A stretch of 64,000 nt of DNA from Shewanella sp. CG12_big_fil_rev_8_21_14_0_65_47_15 (GTDB lineage: Bacteria > Pseudomonadota > Gammaproteobacteria > Enterobacterales > Shewanellaceae), in assembly GCF_002783505.1 (NCBI RefSeq), contig NZ_PFGL01000056.1:25866-89865 (forward strand), given 5' to 3'. Each line of letters begins with the position of its first letter. The stretch's first letter is position 1. Below, piece by piece: positions 38,569-47,792 of the stretch. The position numbers and the translations under genes were made by a program. The notes under the pieces are model-generated. The model ran no database searches and was not told the DNA's origin. It worked only from the letters and a program-made list of their open reading frames with translations.

Positions 38569-39732
38569 ATGTCTAGAAATTTTTTACCCTTTGCGCTGCC
38601 TGAAATAGGTGAAGAAGAAATTAATGAAGTTATTGATTCACTTCGTTCTGGTTGGGTGACTACTGGTCCAAAGGCCAAGCGTTTCGAAGAAGAGTTTACT
38701 GCTTTTTTGGGGTTAAAAGGGCTTGAATCAATAGCTGTAAACTCTGCTACATCTGGACTTCATCTTGCTCTCGAAGCTGTCGGTGTTGGCATTGGTGATG
38801 AAGTAATTGTTCCTACTTATACTTTTACTGCGACTGCAGAAATTGTGCGTTATTTAGGGGCGACACCTATCATGGTTGATGTAGACCCTACGACCTTTAA
38901 CATGACAAGTAAAAGTTTTGAACAAGCAATCACTGAACGCACAAAAGCTGTTATTCCTGTGCATTTTGCTGGTTTAGCCTGTGAAATGGATCCAATTATT
39001 TCCGTCGCGAAAGAATACGGTATTAAGGTTATTGAGGATGCTGCTCATGCATTACCGACACTCTATAACGGTAAATTGATAGGCACCTTAAGCAGTGATG
39101 TTACAGTCTTTAGCTTCTATGCTAATAAAACCATGACAACTGGTGAAGGCGGTATGGTTGTAACCGCAGATCCTGAAATTGCTAAGCGATGCAAGATAAT
39201 GCGATTACATGGTATTAGTCGTGATGCATTCGATCGCTATACTTCAACGAAGCCAGCATGGTCTTACGAAATTGTTGCGCCTGGTTATAAGTATAATATG
39301 CCGGATATTGCAGCGTCTATTGGCATTCATCAACTTAAGAAATTGCCAGCTTTTCAAATTAAGCGTCAAGAAATGGCTTATTTCTATAATGATGCACTTA
39401 AAGATTTACCAATTGAATTGCCGGCGTTGCCTTCTGAAAGATGTTCACATGCATGGCATTTATATCCCATTAGATTGAAAGCTGAAGCGAATATTTCACG
39501 GGATCTTTTTATTGAAAAAATGTCTGAGAATGGAATAGGCTGTTCAGTACATTTTATACCCTTACATTTACATCCGTATTGGCGTGACACTTATAACTTA
39601 ACTCCTGAAATGTTCCCTGTAGCACAAGGTATTTTTGAATCTGAGGTTAGTTTACCATTGTACACAAAGATGACTGATGACGATCTAGTACGCGTTGTTT
39701 CTGCTGTTAAATTGGTGCTTTCAAATGGCTAA
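38569..39732 (+). CDS. DegT/DnrJ/EryC1 aminotransferase
   Basis: 387 residues, PLP fold I. The Schiff-base lysine is K187 in [13 protein letters not shown]; other motifs are [34 protein letters not shown] and C-terminal [10 protein letters not shown]. It resembles PglE/WbpE-type C4 aminotransferases that act on UDP-4-keto-6-deoxy-GlcNAc, the product of the WbpM-like enzyme encoded at 40.9 kb. It overlaps the next gene by 8 bp (ATGGCTAA). Confidence 0.92.
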   Translation: MSRNFLPFALPEIGEEEINEVIDSLRSGWVTTGPKAKRFEEEFTAFLGLKGLESIAVNSATSGLHLALEAVGVGIGDEVIVPTYTFTATAEIVRYLGATPIMVDVDPTTFNMTSKSFEQAITERTKAVIPVHFAGLACEMDPIISVAKEYGIKVIEDAAHALPTLYNGKLIGTLSSDVTVFSFYANKTMTTGEGGMVVTADPEIAKRCKIMRLHGISRDAFDRYTSTKPAWSYEIVAPGYKYNMPDIAASIGIHQLKKLPAFQIKRQEMAYFYNDALKDLPIELPALPSERCSHAWHLYPIRLKAEANISRDLFIEKMSENGIGCSVHFIPLHLHPYWRDTYNLTPEMFPVAQGIFESEVSLPLYTKMTDDDLVRVVSAVKLVLSNG

Positions 39733-40321
39733 AAGATTGTTTGACGTTGTGTGTTCCTTGCTTGGGCTTATTGTGCTTTTGCCGTTATTTTTGATTATCG
39801 CAGTGTGGATAAAACTGGACTCTAATGGGCCTGTTTTTTTTCGCCAAGTGAGAGTTGGCCTAAATGGTGTCCCGTTTCGTATCCATAAATTTCGTACCAT
39901 GGGTTTAAATTCAGAGTCTGTCGGACGATTAACGGTTGGAAATGACTCTAGAGTCACTCGTTCGGGGCAATTTTTGCGCAAATTTAAGATAGACGAATTA
40001 CCGCAACTTATTGATGTTTTTATGGGCAATATGAGTTTAGTCGGTCCTAGACCAGAAGTACAAGAGTTTATTGACTGTTACCCAAGGGAGGTAAAACGAG
40101 AAGTTCTATCAGTGAGACCAGGTATTACAGATCTTGCTTCAATAGAAATGGTTGATGAAAATGAAATTTTAGCGAAATATAGTGATTCTAGAAAGGCTTA
40201 CATTGAACAAATTCTTCCTATTAAACAACGGTATTATGTTAATTATGTAAGAAATAATAGCGTATTAATAGACATCAAGATTATTTTCAAAACAATTTTC
40301 AAAATTGTTAATCGGAAGTGA
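39725..40321 (+). CDS. Initiating sugar-1-phosphate transferase (PglC-like)
   Basis: 198 residues from ATG 39725. One N-terminal re-entrant helix ([27 protein letters not shown]), then [52 protein letters not shown] and [13 protein letters not shown]. The short monotopic form matches PglC/WbqP phosphoglycosyl transferases, which put the first sugar-phosphate on undecaprenyl phosphate. With the aminotransferase next door the first sugar is probably a bacillosamine-like residue. Confidence 0.92.
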   Translation: MAKRLFDVVCSLLGLIVLLPLFLIIAVWIKLDSNGPVFFRQVRVGLNGVPFRIHKFRTMGLNSESVGRLTVGNDSRVTRSGQFLRKFKIDELPQLIDVFMGNMSLVGPRPEVQEFIDCYPREVKREVLSVRPGITDLASIEMVDENEILAKYSDSRKAYIEQILPIKQRYYVNYVRNNSVLIDIKIIFKTIFKIVNRK

Positions 40322-40897
40322 GTGTAAGCGCTCAAACTCAACGTGAGTTGATACAAGCTAGAAGTGTTAGTAAGTTTGTATGTCTTTTGGTGATTAAAGT
40401 AGGCCGATATGGCCTCTTTATTCTGAAGCTAACGCTAGACGTTTAGCGTTTTTCGTTCCTTTATCGAATTTGGATAACTGCTTCAAGGGGCTTTCATTTA
40501 GGCAAGTGAAACATGAGTATTCAAAGACATTTTTCCGCGCCGATGATCTTGAACAGTGAAAGAGACTGCTTACCAGTCTTGCAGATTGCAGAGTTCTCGC
40601 TGCAGTATCAAATTGCGTGGGGCACATGAAGTTAATACTATCGTAGTGTTGTTCGATTTTGCTTGGTGTAATCGAGCGTTTGTACTCTGCCGATGAGGTA
40701 CGGTACTTCTAGTGAGCTTGGTTTTATTCCACTCGATAACACTAAATTTAAATATTTTTAGAAATTAATGCCGTGAAATGTTGTATCCCAACTAGACTAC
40801 GCGCAGTGTTGCATTTTAAATCCATATTGGGTGCTATAGAATGGGGTCCTGATTTATCGGGTTGTGTCGAGTTAACGACATTGTAGTTGGTTAAATT
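40322..40897. other. Intergenic region before wbpM-like gene
   Basis: 576 bp without a supported gene. It holds a small palindrome AGGCCGATATGGCCT (40401-40415), a likely terminator at 40431-40453 and an AT-rich end that probably contains the promoter of the next gene. An open minus-strand stretch (40418-40627) shows no recognisable protein family. Confidence 0.5.
40431..40453 (+). terminator. Intrinsic terminator after the sugar transferase gene
   Basis: Stem AACGCTA/TAGCGTT with loop GACGTT, followed by TTTCG TT. It lies 110 bp after the stop of the sugar-phosphate transferase and would end the main polysaccharide transcript. The T-tract is short. Confidence 0.6.
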
Positions 40898-42865
40898 ATG
40901 AAGAACATGTCATTGGAGCAAAAGATGGAATTTTTGCAATTTTTATTTTCATTAAAACGGTCGCAAAAGCGTTTACTTAGTGTAGTGTTCGACTCAATGT
41001 TTTTGCTTTTTGCCTTTTGGCTTGCCTTGTTTGTTCGTGTTGATAACTTGGCAGTATTAGTCAATATCCAATACTGGGGGCTTATTGCTTTAACAATCCC
41101 TGTGAGTATTGCGGCGTTTATATGGTTGGGGCTGTATCGCGCAGTGCTGCGTTATATCGGTTCACATGCATTTACCGCAATAGTTGCTGGGGTTTTCACG
41201 TCTACAGTTACTTTGGTTTTGCTTGCCTACTACGGTGAGGTTGGTCTGCCTCGCACTGTACCTTTTATTTATGCTGCTTTTGCTTTGGTTTTTGTTGGCG
41301 GGGCGAGATCGCTAATGCGTTCACTGGTGGGGGCAGGAATTAATCGTCGTGGTGAGCCCGTGGTGATTTATGGTGCAGGTGTCAGTGGTCGTCAAACCGC
41401 AATTGCCCTTGCGCAAAGCCATGAATATCATCCTATTGCCTTTGTTGATGATGATGAAACTTTGCAAGGTACTGTCATTCAAGGACTGCATGTACATGCG
41501 CCGCAAGAGCTACGTAAGTTAATTAAGCAAAAAGCGACTACCCGTGTATTGTTAGCTATGCCTAGTGCTTCGCGTTCACGTAGGCAAGAGATTATTAGTC
41601 AGCTTGAACCACTTACGGTAAAAGTGATGACCTTACCCGCAATGGCAGACCTTGTTAGCGGGGATAAATTATTTAGTGATGTAAAAGAAGTTGAAATCGA
41701 AGATTTACTGGGCCGAGATTCTGTTGCTCCAAGACAAAATCTTTTGACCGCTAATATTAAAAATAAAGTGGTGATGGTGACTGGGGCAGGAGGCTCGATA
41801 GGCTCCGAGTTGTGTCGGCAGATTTTAAAGCAGACGCCTAAAAAGTTAGTGCTATTTGAGTTATCAGAATTTGCGTTGTACTCAATTGAACGTGAGCTTT
41901 CTGCCACAGCCCATGATTTGGGTATTGATGTGAAAATCTTACCTATTATGGGGTCTGTACAACGTGAGAATCGTGTACAAGCGGTAATGCAAGCCTTTAA
42001 TGTACAAACTGTTTATCACGCCGCGGCCTACAAACATGTGCCTTTAGTTGAGCATAACGTGGTTGAAGGGGTTCGCAACAACGTATTTGGTACCTTGTAT
42101 ACTGCTAGAGCAGCAATTGCAGCAAAAGTTGAAACCTTTGTATTGGTTTCTACCGATAAAGCCGTGCGTCCCACTAATATTATGGGTACCACTAAGCGTA
42201 TGGCTGAACTGGCATTGCAGGCGCTATCTAAAGAGTCGCACCAAACACGTTTTTGTATGGTGCGTTTTGGTAATGTGCTGGGTTCTTCTGGATCTGTTGT
42301 GCCTTTGTTCCGTAAACAAATTGCCAATGGTGGCCCTGTTACTGTAACTCACCCTGAAATCACCCGCTTTTTTATGACGATTCCCGAAGCATCACAGCTG
42401 GTTATTCAAGCTGGCGCTATGGGTAAGGGTGGTGATGTGTTTGTGCTGGATATGGGCAAGTCGGTTAAAATCGTTGATCTGGCCGCGAAAATGATCCGCT
42501 TAAGTGGTTTTGAGGTTAAAGATGAAGATCATCCTAATGGCGATATTGCGATCGAGTTTAGCGGCCTGCGCCCTGGTGAAAAACTCTACGAAGAATTGCT
42601 TATTGGTGATGATGTCACTGGGACAGACCATGAACGTATTTTGACGGCTAATGAAACATTTTTGCCTTGGATCCAATTAGAGCACATCCTTAATCGTTTA
42701 GATAAAGCTTGCCATGAGTTTAACCATGAGGCGATTCGTGAAATTTTGCTCTCGGCCCCTACGGGATTTGCACCAACAGATGGTATTTGCGATCTAGTCT
42801 GGCAGCAAAAGAAATTGTCTAAACCTGTTGATGTTAAAGCTAAAGTGGTTACTTTGGTTTCTTAG
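40898..42865 (+). CDS. Membrane-bound UDP-GlcNAc 4,6-dehydratase (WbpM/PglF family)
   Basis: 655 residues. Four N-terminal membrane helices (about 25-135), then a CoA-binding-like domain (VVIYGAGVSGRQTAIAL) and a C-terminal extended SDR (about 285-600): VTGAGGSIGSELCRQIL, YHAAAYKHVPLVE, STDKAVRPTNIMGTTKRMAE (MGxxK catalytic form), RFGNVLGSSGSVVPLF. Makes UDP-4-keto-6-deoxy-GlcNAc, the substrate for the DegT aminotransferase. It is separated from the main operon by a terminator and may have its own promoter. Confidence 0.93.
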   Translation: MKNMSLEQKMEFLQFLFSLKRSQKRLLSVVFDSMFLLFAFWLALFVRVDNLAVLVNIQYWGLIALTIPVSIAAFIWLGLYRAVLRYIGSHAFTAIVAGVFTSTVTLVLLAYYGEVGLPRTVPFIYAAFALVFVGGARSLMRSLVGAGINRRGEPVVIYGAGVSGRQTAIALAQSHEYHPIAFVDDDETLQGTVIQGLHVHAPQELRKLIKQKATTRVLLAMPSASRSRRQEIISQLEPLTVKVMTLPAMADLVSGDKLFSDVKEVEIEDLLGRDSVAPRQNLLTANIKNKVVMVTGAGGSIGSELCRQILKQTPKKLVLFELSEFALYSIERELSATAHDLGIDVKILPIMGSVQRENRVQAVMQAFNVQTVYHAAAYKHVPLVEHNVVEGVRNNVFGTLYTARAAIAAKVETFVLVSTDKAVRPTNIMGTTKRMAELALQALSKESHQTRFCMVRFGNVLGSSGSVVPLFRKQIANGGPVTVTHPEITRFFMTIPEASQLVIQAGAMGKGGDVFVLDMGKSVKIVDLAAKMIRLSGFEVKDEDHPNGDIAIEFSGLRPGEKLYEELLIGDDVTGTDHERILTANETFLPWIQLEHILNRLDKACHEFNHEAIREILLSAPTGFAPTDGICDLVWQQKKLSKPVDVKAKVVTLVS

Positions 42866-42880
42866 TTTAGGTCATTTTTT

Positions 42881-42911
42881 AAAAGCCAAATCAGACCTGA
42901 TTTGGCTTTTT
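42881..42911. terminator. Intrinsic terminator after wbpM-like gene
   Basis: AAAAGCCAAATCAG/CTGATTTGGCTTTT perfect stem of 14 bp with a 2-base loop and T6. Strong and bidirectional-looking. It separates the dehydratase from the glmM-like gene. Confidence 0.92.
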
Positions 42912-42940
42912 TCATTTATAACTGTTTTTAAGGATGCAGT

Positions 42941-44293
42941 ATGTCTAGGAAGTATTTTGGTACCGATGGTGTGCGTGGCAAGGTGGGTACATTCCCCATT
43001 ACCCCCGATTTTGCGATGAAGTTAGGTTGGGCGGCTGGCACTGTGCTGGCGTCAACGGGTACTAAAGAAGTGTTGATTGGCAAAGATACCCGTAGTAGTG
43101 GTTATATGCTTGAGTCGGCAATGGAGGCGGGATTTTCAGCAGCAGGAGTCAATGTGGCTTTGATTGGCCCTATGCCAACACCCGCGGTGGCGTATTTGGC
43201 GTCGACCTTTAGGGCTGATGCTGGCGTAGTGATCAGTGCTTCCCATAATCCTTATTACGACAATGGCATTAAGTTTTTTTCAAACTCAGGTACTAAGTTA
43301 AACGATGCACAAGAGCTTGAAATTGAAGCCTTATTAGAGCAGGCACTGCACCAGAATGCGATGCAGTGTGTGACCTCTGAAAAGCTGGGTAAGGTACGCC
43401 GCATTGATGATGCCGCAGGCCGTTATATTGAGTTCTGTAAGGGCACATTTCCAAATCATTTGTCTTTAGCGGGATTGAAGATTGTTGTCGATAGCGCCCA
43501 TGGTGCTGCCTATCATATCGCGCCCAATGTTTACCGTGAACTTGGTGCTGAGGTGATTAGCATCAATGACAAGCCTAATGGTGTGAATATTAATGATCAC
43601 TGCGGGGCGACGCATTTAGACAGTTTGCAGACTGCGGTAATGGTGCATGAAGCTGATTTAGGTATTGCACTCGATGGTGATGCCGATAGGGTGATGTTTG
43701 TTGACCATAATGGCCATGTGGTCGATGGTGATGAGATTTTATTTATTCTTGCCCTGGCTGCCTACAGCAAAGGTGAAATGACGGGTGGCGTGGTTGGTAC
43801 CTTAATGTCAAACCTAGGTTTAGAGCTGGCGCTTAGACAAATGGACATTCCCTTTGTGCGTGCAAAGGTTGGTGATCGTTATGTTGTCGAGCAGCTTAAA
43901 GAAACGGGATGGCAATTGGGTGGTGAGGGTTCAGGGCATATTTTGAGTTTAAAGCATGCCTCTACTGGTGATGGCATCGTGGCATCCCTGCAGGTACTTA
44001 AAGCCATTTTAGAGTCAGGTAAGCGTTTAGCCGAACTTAAAGCGGGGATGACTAAGTTGCCGCAGGTACTTATTAATGTGCGTTTAACCTCTGGCAGTGC
44101 CGACAGCATTTTGGCTAAAGATAGTGTTAAGCAAGCCGTGATTACCGCAGAGGAAGTATTAGGTAACCAAGGTCGAGTGTTGTTGCGCAAATCCGGAACA
44201 GAGCCCTTAATTCGAGTGATGGTGGAGTCAACGGATAATCTGATGACACAGGCTCAAGCAGAATATATCGCGGATGCGGTACGAGCGGCGTAA
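42941..44293 (+). CDS. glmM: Phosphoglucosamine mutase GlmM (probable second copy)
   Basis: 450 residues, GlmM length and motifs: [14 protein letters not shown], catalytic phosphoserine loop [18 protein letters not shown], metal site [13 protein letters not shown], sugar loop GGEGSGHI and phosphate site [13 protein letters not shown]. It converts GlcN-6-P to GlcN-1-P for UDP-GlcNAc. The housekeeping glmM of Shewanella is usually beside folP/ftsH, so this copy probably boosts UDP-GlcNAc for the polysaccharide locus. That there is another copy cannot be seen in this window. Confidence 0.9.
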   Translation: MSRKYFGTDGVRGKVGTFPITPDFAMKLGWAAGTVLASTGTKEVLIGKDTRSSGYMLESAMEAGFSAAGVNVALIGPMPTPAVAYLASTFRADAGVVISASHNPYYDNGIKFFSNSGTKLNDAQELEIEALLEQALHQNAMQCVTSEKLGKVRRIDDAAGRYIEFCKGTFPNHLSLAGLKIVVDSAHGAAYHIAPNVYRELGAEVISINDKPNGVNINDHCGATHLDSLQTAVMVHEADLGIALDGDADRVMFVDHNGHVVDGDEILFILALAAYSKGEMTGGVVGTLMSNLGLELALRQMDIPFVRAKVGDRYVVEQLKETGWQLGGEGSGHILSLKHASTGDGIVASLQVLKAILESGKRLAELKAGMTKLPQVLINVRLTSGSADSILAKDSVKQAVITAEEVLGNQGRVLLRKSGTEPLIRVMVESTDNLMTQAQAEYIADAVRAA

Positions 44294-45180
44294 AGCGGGC
44301 GCTTCGCTTACGGCCTTCGGCCGCGAGACTCTAGGGCGTTGCTACGCAACTGCTAGGACGCACTCTGCTAGAGTCTAGGAACTCCGTTTTACAGCTGCAG
44401 GTTACAGGACGGGCTGCGCCCTGACGGTGAGTGAGCTTGCGAGCGTTCCATAATCCTTCTCTTTTCTGTCATTCCCGCGAACGCGGGAATCTATATCGTC
44501 TTCGACTAATAACTTAAGTTTGACTTCGTCATTCCCGCGAATGCGGGAATCCATAGTAACGTGTTTTCATTTGGTGGCTTAAAGCGTTGTGATTCAAAGC
44601 CAAAAGCTGGATCCCCGCATACGCGAGGATGACGGCGATAGAAGCTAGGACAGCCTTCGGCCCTAAGATGCTCACAAGCTCGCTCTAGAGCGCCATTACG
44701 TGGCTCTAGAATCTACGGACGCCGCGATGCGGCTGCGGATAACGGCGCGTAGTAAAGCTACTACGGAACGTCACTTCGTGACTCACGGTTTACGGATGAT
44801 GGTATAAAAGCTGGATCCCCGCGTCGATAACTGCTCCTGCATTCTTTCTAATTAAAGCATTCTACCTCCTGCATCTGACCACCATGGAGGGTGGACATAT
44901 CACATTTTGTATGGAACAAAACTGACAATGCAGTCGTACGCGAGGATGACAACATAAGGGGTGAGGATGGCAACATAAGAGGTGCTAGGATAACAGCATA
45001 AAGAGTAGAGGGCGATTAGCTTTTTCCGTAACCTGTACTCCTAATCCGTCCTCCGTAAGCGCAGAGTTCCGCCAACGGTGAACTAAGTGTTCTGCAATCT
45101 AGAGCGTAGTTTCGCAGCACTTTGTAATCTTAGTCTTTACGACTGGTGCAGGTGGTAAGACAGGGATAAACTGCTATCCC
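44294..45180. repeat. Mixed repeat field after glmM
   Basis: Mini-hairpin mosaic (44294-44465), two REP palindromes (about 44469 and 44527), a REP composite to 44636, more mosaic (44637-44800), a long REP-loop element (44824-44937) in a REP loop, and GAGGATGACAACATAAG-type modules to about 45010. The segment 44331-44493 is closely repeated at 46024-46186. No gene. Confidence 0.8.
44824..44937 (-). mobile_element. Long form (114 bp) of REP-loop element
   Basis: Sits between GGATCCCCGCG and ACGCGAGGATGAC, the two arms of the second REP palindrome type. Reverse orientation relative to the copy at 17977. Confidence 0.7.
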
Positions 45181-45208
45181 AGAATAGCGAGAAATTAAGG
45201 AACATTTT

Positions 45209-45613
45209 ATGAATGAAGAAGTCCGTTGGCGGCAGCGATTTCAAAACTATCTTAAAGCACTGGGGCAGTTGGTTTCAGCATTGTCTCAGTATGACGAACA
45301 CGCTGAAGCCTTGATAAAAGAAGGCATTCTGCAGCGATTTGAGTTTACCCATGAGCTGGCTTGGAAAGTGATGAAGGATTATCTTGAATATGAGGGACAT
45401 CAAGGTATTACGGGTTCTCGCTCTGCCAGCCGTTTATTTTTTTCGTTGGGTTTAGTTACCGACGGACAGGTGTGGATGGATATGATTGAAAGCCGTAATC
45501 GTACAGTTCATACCTACGATGAGCAAGTGCTGGAGCAGGAGTTTGCAAAGGTACAACAGGCTTACGCGCCCGCCTTGAGTACTTTTGCTACGCGTATGCA
45601 GGCATTTTTATGA
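45209..45613 (+). CDS. HI0074-family HEPN-type protein (nucleotidyltransferase partner)
   Basis: 134 residues, all-helical: MNEEVRWRQRFQNYLKALGQL, EGILQRFEFTHELAWKVMKDYLEYEG, IESRNRTVHTYDEQVLEQ. This is the HI0074 'nucleotidyltransferase substrate binding' family, structurally HEPN. The R-N-R-T-V-H sequence keeps the R-x4-H RNase motif. It overlaps the MNT gene by 4 bp (ATGA), so the pair forms a toxin-antitoxin-like module. Confidence 0.88.
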   Translation: MNEEVRWRQRFQNYLKALGQLVSALSQYDEHAEALIKEGILQRFEFTHELAWKVMKDYLEYEGHQGITGSRSASRLFFSLGLVTDGQVWMDMIESRNRTVHTYDEQVLEQEFAKVQQAYAPALSTFATRMQAFL

Positions 45614-45918
45614 ATTTTGGTTTACCAGAATCAACGTTGCTAAAGATGCAAGGTGTTTTTGCCCGTCACCCAGAAATTGAGCAGGTAATATTGTATGGTT
45701 CACGGGCGAAGGGAAATTACAGGCCAGGCTCAGACATTGATCTAACCTTGCTGGGCCCCGCAGCAGATATCACTGTATTACGGCAGGTATTACTGGAACT
45801 GGACGATCTAAACACACCTTATTTAATGGATGTTTCGCTGTATCATCAGATCAAATCGGATGAATTGAAAAACCATATAACGTCTTACGGTAAGGTGTTT
45901 TATCTGCGTAGCTGCTAG
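45610..45918 (+). CDS. HI0073-family MNT nucleotidyltransferase
   Basis: 102 residues with the MNT signature ILYGSRAKGNYRPGSDIDLTLLG (G-S-x10-D-x-D) at about 26-48. Partner of the HI0074-type protein encoded just upstream. In characterised HEPN/MNT pairs the MNT protein AMPylates and silences the HEPN RNase; whether this HI0073/HI0074 pair does the same is inference. Confidence 0.88.
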   Translation: MNFGLPESTLLKMQGVFARHPEIEQVILYGSRAKGNYRPGSDIDLTLLGPAADITVLRQVLLELDDLNTPYLMDVSLYHQIKSDELKNHITSYGKVFYLRSC

Positions 45919-46520
45919 AACGCCACTTGCGTGGTTCTATAATCTAGACTCTAGTAGCGAAGTGCTCTAGCTTTTACGGACGCCGCCTTGTGGCTACGGA
46001 ACGTCACTTCGTGGCGCGAGAATCTAGGACATTGCTACGCAACTGCTAGGACGCACGCTGCTAGAGTCTAGGAACTCCGTTTTACCGCTGCAGGTTACAG
46101 GACGGGCTGCGCCCTGACGGTGAGTGAGCTTGCGAGCGTTCCATAATCCTTCTCTTTTCTGTCATTCCCGCGCACGCGGGAATCCATAGTAACGTGTTTT
46201 CATTTGGTGGCTTAAAGCGTTGTGATTCAAAGCCAAAAGCTGGATCCCCGCGTTCGCGAGGATGACGGCTTAAAAGCTGGATCCCCGCATACGCGAGGAT
46301 GACGACATAATTGCTGGATTTCCGCATCGATAACTGCTCCTGCACTCTTTCTAATTAAAGCATTCTACCTCCTGCATCTGACCACAATGGAGGGTGGAAA
46401 TGTCGTATTTTGTATGGAACAAAATTGACCATGCAGTCGTCCGCGAGGATAACGGCGTAAAGGGTGAGGGTGACGACATAAGGGGCGCGAGGATAACAGC
46501 ATAAAGAGTAGAGTGTTTAT
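45919..46520. repeat. Mixed repeat field before the lasso-peptide island
   Basis: Mini-hairpin mosaic (45919-46140), REP composite (46160-46266), extra REP palindrome (46275-46300), long REP-loop element (46327-46440), then GAGGATAACGGCG-type modules to 46513. 46024-46186 duplicates 44331-44493, and the last modules duplicate those at 44988-45010. It marks the left edge of the lasso island. Confidence 0.8.
46327..46440 (-). mobile_element. Long form (114 bp) of REP-loop element
   Basis: Near-identical to the 44824 copy with about a dozen base differences, again in a REP palindrome loop (TTCCGCA...CCGCGAGGAT). Confidence 0.7.
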
Positions 46521-46655
46521 TAACGGGATTAAGGTGTTTTTTCGATAGCCGCATAGATGATTCTGTAGGTTAAAGTGCTTGTTGCCATATTTGGCTATGT
46601 GATTGATGGCACCAATTGTGTATCCTATGTTAACAGGATGTCCATAATAAAGATT

Positions 46656-47792
46656 ATGATGAAATTGTCAGATGAACAGTTATTGCAAACCTTTTTATTG
46701 CTGTGCTATCCCCAAACACCCGCTGAAACGCTGGCAGCCAAGCTGGCTGATGGTATTAATGAAGAGCGACTAAAGTGGTTGATTAACCGCCATCGAGTGT
46801 GGAATTTGGTTGCTGCGGTAATCTCAAAACTCGACTCTCAATTTTTTTCCACAGATTTTAGACAATGGTTGCAAGGAGCTAGTGCTCGCCGGCAGCAGCA
46901 GACACTTTTACAATTCAAAGTGCAATCAGAACTCGCTAAAGCGTTGGATGAAATTGGCGTAAAGTACCAATTTTTTAAAGGAATTGATCTCAGTTTACGA
47001 CTGTATGGCGATTTAAATGGCCGTTATTCGAGGGATATTGATTTATTAGTTTCTGATTCAGATGCGATAGCGGCTGAGCGTATCTTAATTGACTATGGCT
47101 ATACGCCATTAAATGATGCATTTACAGATACTGCGCCTGGTCAAGTGATTCGTGGATCCTTCTTTAAGGACAAAAGTTATCAAGCGTCAGGCTTGTCTGT
47201 GATTGAGCTGCATACCCGTGTTAATAATGAAGATACTGCCTTTTCTAAGGCCGTGACTGAAGCTTTGTTGGCGGGTGGGCAACCCCTCAATGTGCTTGAG
47301 TATCTTTATCTCTGTGTTCATGCGATGAAGTCCAATTGCCATCGAGTTAAGTGGTTGATTGATTTAGCTTGCTATTACGAGAAGCTTAATCAGCAGATGC
47401 CAAATTGGCACGCACAAAAGTGGCGAGAGGCAAAAAAGTTTGCTGTCGTTCGCCAAGTTATTGCCTGTGAGTATTTAATGGCGCAATGCCTCGGTATTAC
47501 TGTTGAACCGAAACGCTTTATCGGATTACAAAGTTATAGCAATTGGGTGATGGGCACTTGGTTGGATGAATACAGTTCACTGATTTCATTAAAGAGGGTG
47601 GGGTTACCTATGTTAATGAATGGCCAATTCGAGCATAGGCTGAAAGCAATTAATCTATTGTTGTTTTGCCCAAACGATGCCGATGTGGCATTTATCAATC
47701 GCTATGCCTCCGGTGATGGCCGCCTGCTTAGCCTGTTACTTCCCTTCAGAAAACTCTCTCGATATACCAAGAAAAAATTATTAGGGGCCTAG
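46656..47792 (+). CDS. Lasso-cluster nucleotidyltransferase (NTP_transf_5-like)
   Basis: 378 residues from ATG 46656 (earlier in-frame ATGs at 46575 and 46638 lack better ribosome sites). The signature FFKGIDLSLRLYGDLNGRYSRDIDLLVSD (about 106-134) is the NTP_transf_5 active region: K-G then R-x-x-x-DIDLLV, with a later VIELHTRV. Known: a protein of this kind (PsmN) in the pseudomycoidin lasso cluster adds hexoses to the phosphorylated peptide end. Here it is the first gene of the cluster, directly abutting the B2 gene (stop TAG then TTG). Substrate in this system is unknown. Confidence 0.82.
   Translation: MMKLSDEQLLQTFLLLCYPQTPAETLAAKLADGINEERLKWLINRHRVWNLVAAVISKLDSQFFSTDFRQWLQGASARRQQQTLLQFKVQSELAKALDEIGVKYQFFKGIDLSLRLYGDLNGRYSRDIDLLVSDSDAIAAERILIDYGYTPLNDAFTDTAPGQVIRGSFFKDKSYQASGLSVIELHTRVNNEDTAFSKAVTEALLAGGQPLNVLEYLYLCVHAMKSNCHRVKWLIDLACYYEKLNQQMPNWHAQKWREAKKFAVVRQVIACEYLMAQCLGITVEPKRFIGLQSYSNWVMGTWLDEYSSLISLKRVGLPMLMNGQFEHRLKAINLLLFCPNDADVAFINRYASGDGRLLSLLLPFRKLSRYTKKKLLGA

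Noticed and set aside
40418..40627. Minus-strand frame of 69 codons as a transposase remnant
   Set aside because: No recognisable transposase motif or inverted ends; left as unassigned intergenic DNA.
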